The notes beneath the pieces were generated by a model that did no database searches, was not told the origin of the DNA, and was given only the letters and a program-made list of their open reading frames with translations. Below, piece by piece: positions 33,640 through 37,475 of a DNA stretch of 37,475 bases (the stretch's first letter is position 1; the number at the start of each line of letters is the position of its first letter). Source of the stretch: JAAYYM01 sp964638005 (GTDB taxonomy: Bacteria > Bacillota > Clostridia > Lachnospirales > Lachnospiraceae); NCBI GenBank assembly GCA_964638005.1, contig CAZWXS010000023.1, positions 1 through 37,475 of the forward strand, given 5' to 3'. The position numbers and the translations under genes were made by a program.

Positions 33640-33660
33640 GGCCGATTATCCGAATCGGCC
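33640..33660. other. Small hairpin spanning the pstB stop codon
   Basis: GGCCGATT and AATCGGCC form a perfect 8-bp stem around a 5-nt loop. The pstB stop (33646-33648) lies inside it. There is no T run, so it is more likely an mRNA end-protecting or processing element than a terminator. Confidence 0.5.
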
Positions 33661-34404
33661 TGTAATATAGTCCTCGGTTCGCTTGTCTCTCGGCCGTGAG
33701 AAGATCACTTCCGTGTCATCCAGCTCCACGACCTCTCCAAGCAGAAAGAACGCCGTATAGTCTGAAACACGTGCTGCCTGCTGCATGTTATGTGTTACGA
33801 TGGCAACTGTATACTTCTCTCTGAGCTCCTGCATCAGATCTTCGATCTTTAAGGTTGAGATTGGATCCAAGGCGGAAGTCGGCTCATCCATCAGCAGTAC
33901 CTCAGGCTTCACCGCCAGTGCCCTCGCAATGCAGAGCCTCTGCTGCTGTCCGCCCGACAATCCCAGTGCGGATTTCTTCATCCTGTCCTTGACCTCATCA
34001 AAGATGGCTGCGCCCTGCAGACTCTCTTCCACAATCTGATCCAATTCCTTCTTGTTCTTGATTCCATGTATCCGCGGGCCGTAAGCAACATTGTCATATA
34101 TGCTCATCGGAAACGGATTCGGCTGTTGGAAAACCATTCCGATCTTTTTGCGAAGCAGCGTCGTGTCCACCTTCGGATCATATACATTTTCACCGTCCAA
34201 TGTCACAATTCCTGTAATCTTGACGCCGTCCACCAGATCATTCATGCGGTTCAACGTTTTCAAAAATGTGGATTTTCCACATCCGCTCGGCCCCACAAAT
34301 GCCGTAATCTTATTAGTGGCAATCTGCATACTCACATCTTTCAACGCATGGTTGCTTCCATAATACAGATTCAATTTGTCAGTAATGATTTTACTTTCCT
34401 GCAT
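33646..34404 (-). CDS. pstB: Phosphate ABC transporter ATP-binding protein PstB
   Basis: PstB is the ATPase that powers high-affinity phosphate import. It has Walker A GPSGCGKST, the PNPFPMSIYDNVAYGPRIHG segment typical of PstB, the signature LSGGQQQR, Walker B VLLMDEPTSALDP and the switch His in THNMQQ. The ATG at 34404 (252 residues) has AAGGATG at usable distance; an ATG three codons earlier (34413) abuts that site. It follows pstA by 46 nt. Confidence 0.97.
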   Translation of the reverse strand: MQESKIITDKLNLYYGSNHALKDVSMQIATNKITAFVGPSGCGKSTFLKTLNRMNDLVDGVKITGIVTLDGENVYDPKVDTTLLRKKIGMVFQQPNPFPMSIYDNVAYGPRIHGIKNKKELDQIVEESLQGAAIFDEVKDRMKKSALGLSGGQQQRLCIARALAVKPEVLLMDEPTSALDPISTLKIEDLMQELREKYTVAIVTHNMQQAARVSDYTAFFLLGEVVELDDTEVIFSRPRDKRTEDYITGRFG

Positions 34405-34450
34405 AGTTTTCATCCTTTTACATGTTATGTTACATTACGTGTTCTATATC

Positions 34451-35326
34451 TCAATGCCTGCTGACATCCAGTTTTCCGATCAAATACTTGGTCAACAGGT
34501 TGATGACCAGTACTATGACCAGCAGCACGAATGCGATTCCGAATGCTGCATCATACTGTGCCTTGGACATGCTCAGGTATAGCTGTATCGTAAGTGTTCC
34601 GCCCGGCTGCATGATTTTCCCAAGCAGCGCCTTTCCTGTCTGTGGCAGCAGATATCCGCTTCCTGCCGTAAACAGAAGTGCTGCTGACTCTCCTACGATT
34701 CTGCCGATTGCGAGGATAATACCCGTTACGATACCCGGCATTGCCGATGGCAGCATGACAGTTCGTATCATATACCACTTTGTTGCCCCAATCCCAAGTG
34801 CTCCGCTCCGGTATGTATCCGGTACTGTCTTCAAGGCTTCTTGTGTATTTCTCGTAATCAGCGGAAGTACCATCAAGGTCAATGTCAACGCACCGGTCAG
34901 AATGGAATATCCAAATCCCAGTGTTGTTCCGAAGAAAATCATACCGAACAGGCCAAATATAATAGACGGAATTCCTGACAATGTTTCTGTTGTAAACTCA
35001 ATCAGGCTAACCAACTTACCCGGTCTTGCATACTCATTTAAATAAATCGCCGCACCAATTCCCAACGGAGTCGCTATGAGCAATGTCAGAAAAATCATAT
35101 AAAGCGTATTCACAATATTTCCGGCAATTCCGAATGTTCCGTCAATCGTACTCGGAACGCTCGTCAGAAATGCCCAGTCTATCACTCCGATGCCTCTGTA
35201 AAATACATATCCGACAATCCCGATCAACAGCAAAATCGAAATCACTGCACTCAGATTGATCATTCCTGACAATGCCGCATCCATCGGCTTGGTTTTTTTC
35301 TTTTTTACAATGATGCTATATTCCAT
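34451..35326 (-). CDS. pstA: Phosphate ABC transporter permease PstA
   Basis: The 291-residue permease has about six membrane segments and the inner-membrane coupling motif around GIGATKWYMIRTVMLPSAMPGIVTGIILAIGRIVGESAAL. Together with PstC it forms the phosphate channel. The ATG lies 5 nt after the pstC stop, with GGAGG inside the pstC end, so the two are coupled. Confidence 0.96.
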   Translation of the reverse strand: MEYSIIVKKKKTKPMDAALSGMINLSAVISILLLIGIVGYVFYRGIGVIDWAFLTSVPSTIDGTFGIAGNIVNTLYMIFLTLLIATPLGIGAAIYLNEYARPGKLVSLIEFTTETLSGIPSIIFGLFGMIFFGTTLGFGYSILTGALTLTLMVLPLITRNTQEALKTVPDTYRSGALGIGATKWYMIRTVMLPSAMPGIVTGIILAIGRIVGESAALLFTAGSGYLLPQTGKALLGKIMQPGGTLTIQLYLSMSKAQYDAAFGIAFVLLVIVLVINLLTKYLIGKLDVSRH

Positions 35327-35331
35327 CCGCC

Positions 35332-36264
35332 CTATTCCTCCACATTGCTATGCTTCAGTATCTTCGTTAAAGTCATATTGATCAGCATGATAAACACAAA
35401 CAGTACCAGACCAATCGTAAACAATACCTCTCTATGAGTATCCGTTGCATATCCCATCTCACTTACAATCGCTGTCGTCAAAAATCTGACTGAATTGAAC
35501 GGAAGAGGTAGATTCACAGAACTTCCGGACACCAGACTGATTGCCATAGCCTCTCCGATTGCACGTCCGACACCCAGCACGATCGCTGTTACAATACCGG
35601 ACTTCGCCGCCGGAAGGATCACCTTAAAGATTGTCTGCATCTTAGAAGCTCCCACAGCAAGCGATGCACTCTTCAAATGTCCCGGCACTGCCTTGATCGC
35701 CGATTCACTGACATTGATCACCGTCGGAAGGATCATCACCGCAAGCACCAGCACTGCCGAAATCAGATTCGCCCCACCCGTAAACTGATGCGTTGCAGAA
35801 TCCTTAAAAATAACCAGTTCCAATTTATACATCAACGGATTCAAGATCAAAATCCCTAACAGTCCATAGATTACTGACGGAATCCCCGCCAACAATTCCA
35901 CTGCAGGCTTCACAACCGCTGCCAATCTCCTAGGTGCTGTCTCAGCCAGGAAAATCGCCGTACACACCCCAATCGGCACCCCAATCATAATCGCCAGCAA
36001 AGTTCCCACAATCGATGTCAGGATAACATACAAGATTCCAAACGACGGATCCGCCGCCGACGGCTTCCAAACAGTCCCAAACAATATTTCCCCAATTCCA
36101 ACCTTCATAAACGCCGGAGTCCCACTAATGATCATATAAACCGTAATAGACGCCACAGCCAGCACCGCCGCAAAAGCACAAACCGTAAATACCCCCTGCG
36201 CCACCGTCTCCACCATCGTCTTATTCCTATAACTACTAATAATCGAACTCTTCCTACCCATCAT
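35332..36264 (-). CDS. pstC: Phosphate ABC transporter permease PstC
   Basis: The 310-residue permease has about six membrane segments. The coupling motif SLAVGASKMQTIFKVILPAAKSGIVTAIVLGVGRAIGEAMAI matches the PstC family. Two adjacent ATG codons begin it; AGGAG lies 6 nt upstream of the first. It is separated from pstS by 214 nt carrying a long hairpin. Confidence 0.96.
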   Translation of the reverse strand: MMGRKSSIISSYRNKTMVETVAQGVFTVCAFAAVLAVASITVYMIISGTPAFMKVGIGEILFGTVWKPSAADPSFGILYVILTSIVGTLLAIMIGVPIGVCTAIFLAETAPRRLAAVVKPAVELLAGIPSVIYGLLGILILNPLMYKLELVIFKDSATHQFTGGANLISAVLVLAVMILPTVINVSESAIKAVPGHLKSASLAVGASKMQTIFKVILPAAKSGIVTAIVLGVGRAIGEAMAISLVSGSSVNLPLPFNSVRFLTTAIVSEMGYATDTHREVLFTIGLVLFVFIMLINMTLTKILKHSNVEE

Positions 36265-36368
36265 CCCAAACTCCTATCGCCTCAACAAACTCAACACAAC
36301 TTCCTCATATCCACTCATATCCGTAATTTGATTCCCTAACTCTTCATATCTTTTATAAATCATCCCCC

Positions 36369-36470
36369 TAGACCAACAGCCCTGCATGCAATATATTGTG
36401 CTGAGCAGGGCGTCGTTGGGGTGGTGGGCGCGAAGCACAATATATTGCATGCAGGGCGTCCGTTAGTCTA
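36369..36470. other. Long perfect hairpin between pstS and pstC
   Basis: Arms 36379-36402 and 36434-36457 are perfectly complementary over 24 bp around a 31-nt G-rich loop. Imperfect pairing continues outward to TAGAC (36369) and GTCTA (36470). It starts 8 nt after the pstS stop. On the minus strand no T run follows, so it is not a classical terminator. The rest of the pstS-pstC spacer (36265-36368) has no recognisable feature. Confidence 0.85.
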
Positions 36471-36478
36471 CTCCATTT

Positions 36479-37405
36479 TTATTCAACCGTAATCAAACCA
36501 ACCGATTCAATCAACTTCTTTCCTTCATCCGATGTCAAATATCCAAACAGCGCCTGTACGTTCTCACTCTGCTCTGCGATTTCCCCTTGCGTAGCCATTA
36601 CAAACGGTCTTGAGAGGAAGTACTCGCCTGCCTTGATATTCTCTGCTGTCGCTGTCACACCCTCTAAAGATACTGCAATGACAGTGTCATCGATGACATC
36701 CAGTGATACATATCCGACTGCACCCGGCGTTGAAGCGACCTTAGCCATAACAGCACCTGTACTGTCCAATTCGTTTGCATATACACACATATCCTCGATC
36801 TCAAGCAATTCCTCAAATGCACCTCTTGTGCCTGAACCTGACTCTCTGCCGACTACTACGATAGGCATATTCTCACCGCCGAGGTCACTCCAGTTTGTCA
36901 CCTTACCTGTATAAATGTCGATCAGATTCTCCTTCGTCAGGTCTGCTACTGTATTAGCCGGATCAACTACAACTGCAATTCCGTCGATTGCCACAACATT
37001 CTCTACAGCACCGCTTTCCTTTTCACTTTCCTTCAGAGCACGTGATGCATTTCCGATGTCTGCACTGCCCGCAAGTAATGCTTCGATTCCCGCACTGGAT
37101 CCGATAAACTCTGCTGATACTGTCACACCCGGATTCGCTTGCATAAATGCTTCTGCCAATGCATTTGAAAATTTCTCCATTGATGTAGAGCCTGCAAGTG
37201 TAATGCTTCCCGAAAGACTTGAAGGTGCTTCCTCCGCAGCCGGAACCTCCGTCTCTGCGATTTCCTCTGTTGGTGCCTCTGCTGTCTCAACCGCTTCTGC
37301 CGGTGCTGCCGTCTCAGCTGCACTCTGTCCGCAGCCTGCTAACATTCCTACTGTCATAGCTGCCGCTGTCATTAACGTTACTATTTTTCTTACTTGGTTT
37401 TTCAT
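36479..37405 (-). CDS. pstS: Phosphate-binding lipoprotein PstS
   Basis: PstS captures phosphate outside the membrane for the PstCAB transporter. The 308-residue protein has a signal peptide with lipobox LAGC (lipidated Cys25), a Glu/Ala/Pro-rich linker (about 28-63) and a periplasmic-binding-protein fold. Phosphate ligands sit in AGSTSMEKF (about 71-79), IGSSAGIE and GRESGSGTRGAF. The ATG at 37405 has GAGGAG upstream. It is the first gene of the visible pho operon. Its promoter would lie at or beyond the window edge. Confidence 0.96.
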   Translation of the reverse strand: MKNQVRKIVTLMTAAAMTVGMLAGCGQSAAETAAPAEAVETAEAPTEEIAETEVPAAEEAPSSLSGSITLAGSTSMEKFSNALAEAFMQANPGVTVSAEFIGSSAGIEALLAGSADIGNASRALKESEKESGAVENVVAIDGIAVVVDPANTVADLTKENLIDIYTGKVTNWSDLGGENMPIVVVGRESGSGTRGAFEELLEIEDMCVYANELDSTGAVMAKVASTPGAVGYVSLDVIDDTVIAVSLEGVTATAENIKAGEYFLSRPFVMATQGEIAEQSENVQALFGYLTSDEGKKLIESVGLITVE

Positions 37406-37424
37406 TTTTCATTCTCCTCTTCTT

Positions 37425-37460
37425 TTTCAACATCTGTATCAACGTTTTCAGATTGTTGAT
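37425..37460. promoter_or_regulatory. Inverted repeats upstream of pstS
   Basis: ATCAAC (37438-37443) and GTTGAT (37455-37460) are inverted with an 11-nt spacer, and an overlapping pair (AACATCTG with CAGATTGTT, one bulge) can form a leader hairpin. I could not recognise a Pho box or a complete promoter before the window ends. Confidence 0.3.
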
Positions 37461-37475
37461 TTGCTTACGATGAAT

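Larger units (their letters stand above)
33339..33645. other. pstB-phoU spacer: palindromic element and assembly gap
   Basis: This stretch holds no gene. From 33362 to 33446 the ends ATCAGGGG and CCCCTGAT are inverted. Within them lie a strong hairpin (33377-33385 with 33402-33410, plus inner 33389-33393 with 33397-33401), a small hairpin TTGCTTCGCAA and the palindrome GAGAGCTCTC (33430-33439). A 100-N gap follows. After the gap, 33588-33645 has no clear gene. Confidence 0.7.

Noticed and set aside
33375..33665. Open frame crossing the assembly gap
   Set aside because: It exists only because undetermined bases contain no stop codon.

Overview
The window is a chromosomal segment of an endospore-forming Firmicute, most likely a clostridium of the Lachnospiraceae type. 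The evidence is a complete spoIIIA operon, spo0A and spoIVB, strong AGGAGG ribosome sites, sigma-A promoters of TTGACA/TATAAT type, and the Bacillus/Clostridium gene order around recN-argR-dxs-ispA-xse-nusB. Almost every gene lies on the minus strand; only the IclR regulator is on the plus strand. All recognised genes look intact. There is no rRNA, tRNA, CRISPR array, prophage or insertion sequence that I can see.

Region 1 (1-3900): glgA (glycogen synthase), then spo0A and spoIVB, the pair that controls entry into sporulation and late sigma-K activation. Region 2 (3871-12958): one long housekeeping transcription unit read right to left, asp23/yqhY-nusB-xseA-xseB-ispA-dxs-tlyA-nadK-argR-recN. 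It has short gaps or overlaps throughout, starts at an extended -10 promoter and ends at a strong terminator at 3871-3900. Region 3 (12959-17176): a transglutaminase-like lipoprotein, prfC and deoB sit where Bacillus subtilis has accBC. Region 4 (17143-22474): the eight-gene spoIIIA operon, with a recognisable sigma-E promoter in front of spoIIIAA. Region 5 (22496-25281): pnp and rpsO. The rpsO leader can fold into a pseudoknot just above the ribosome site, and the rpsO-pnp spacer is strongly structured.

Region 6 (25294-30393): an SH3-NlpC/P60 cell-wall hydrolase, a divergent IclR-family regulator, an aldehyde dehydrogenase and a free-standing FIST-domain protein. The last two probably form a small metabolic unit of unknown substrate. 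Region 7 (30361-37475): the phosphate regulon pstS-pstC-pstA-pstB-phoU-phoP-phoR, read right to left. Two unusual palindromic intergenic elements lie in it. The second carries a 100-N assembly gap flanked by an exact 37-nt duplication, which is probably an unmerged contig overlap.

Most of the window is conserved core genome and I found no clear new multi-gene system. The best candidates for new biology are RNA-level: the rpsO leader pseudoknot, the rpsO-pnp structured spacer and the pstS-pstC hairpin. At gene level they are the FIST/aldehyde dehydrogenase pair with a nearby palindrome, and the lipoprotein linked to prfC. Start sites were chosen from ribosome sites read by eye. No database search or folding program was run.
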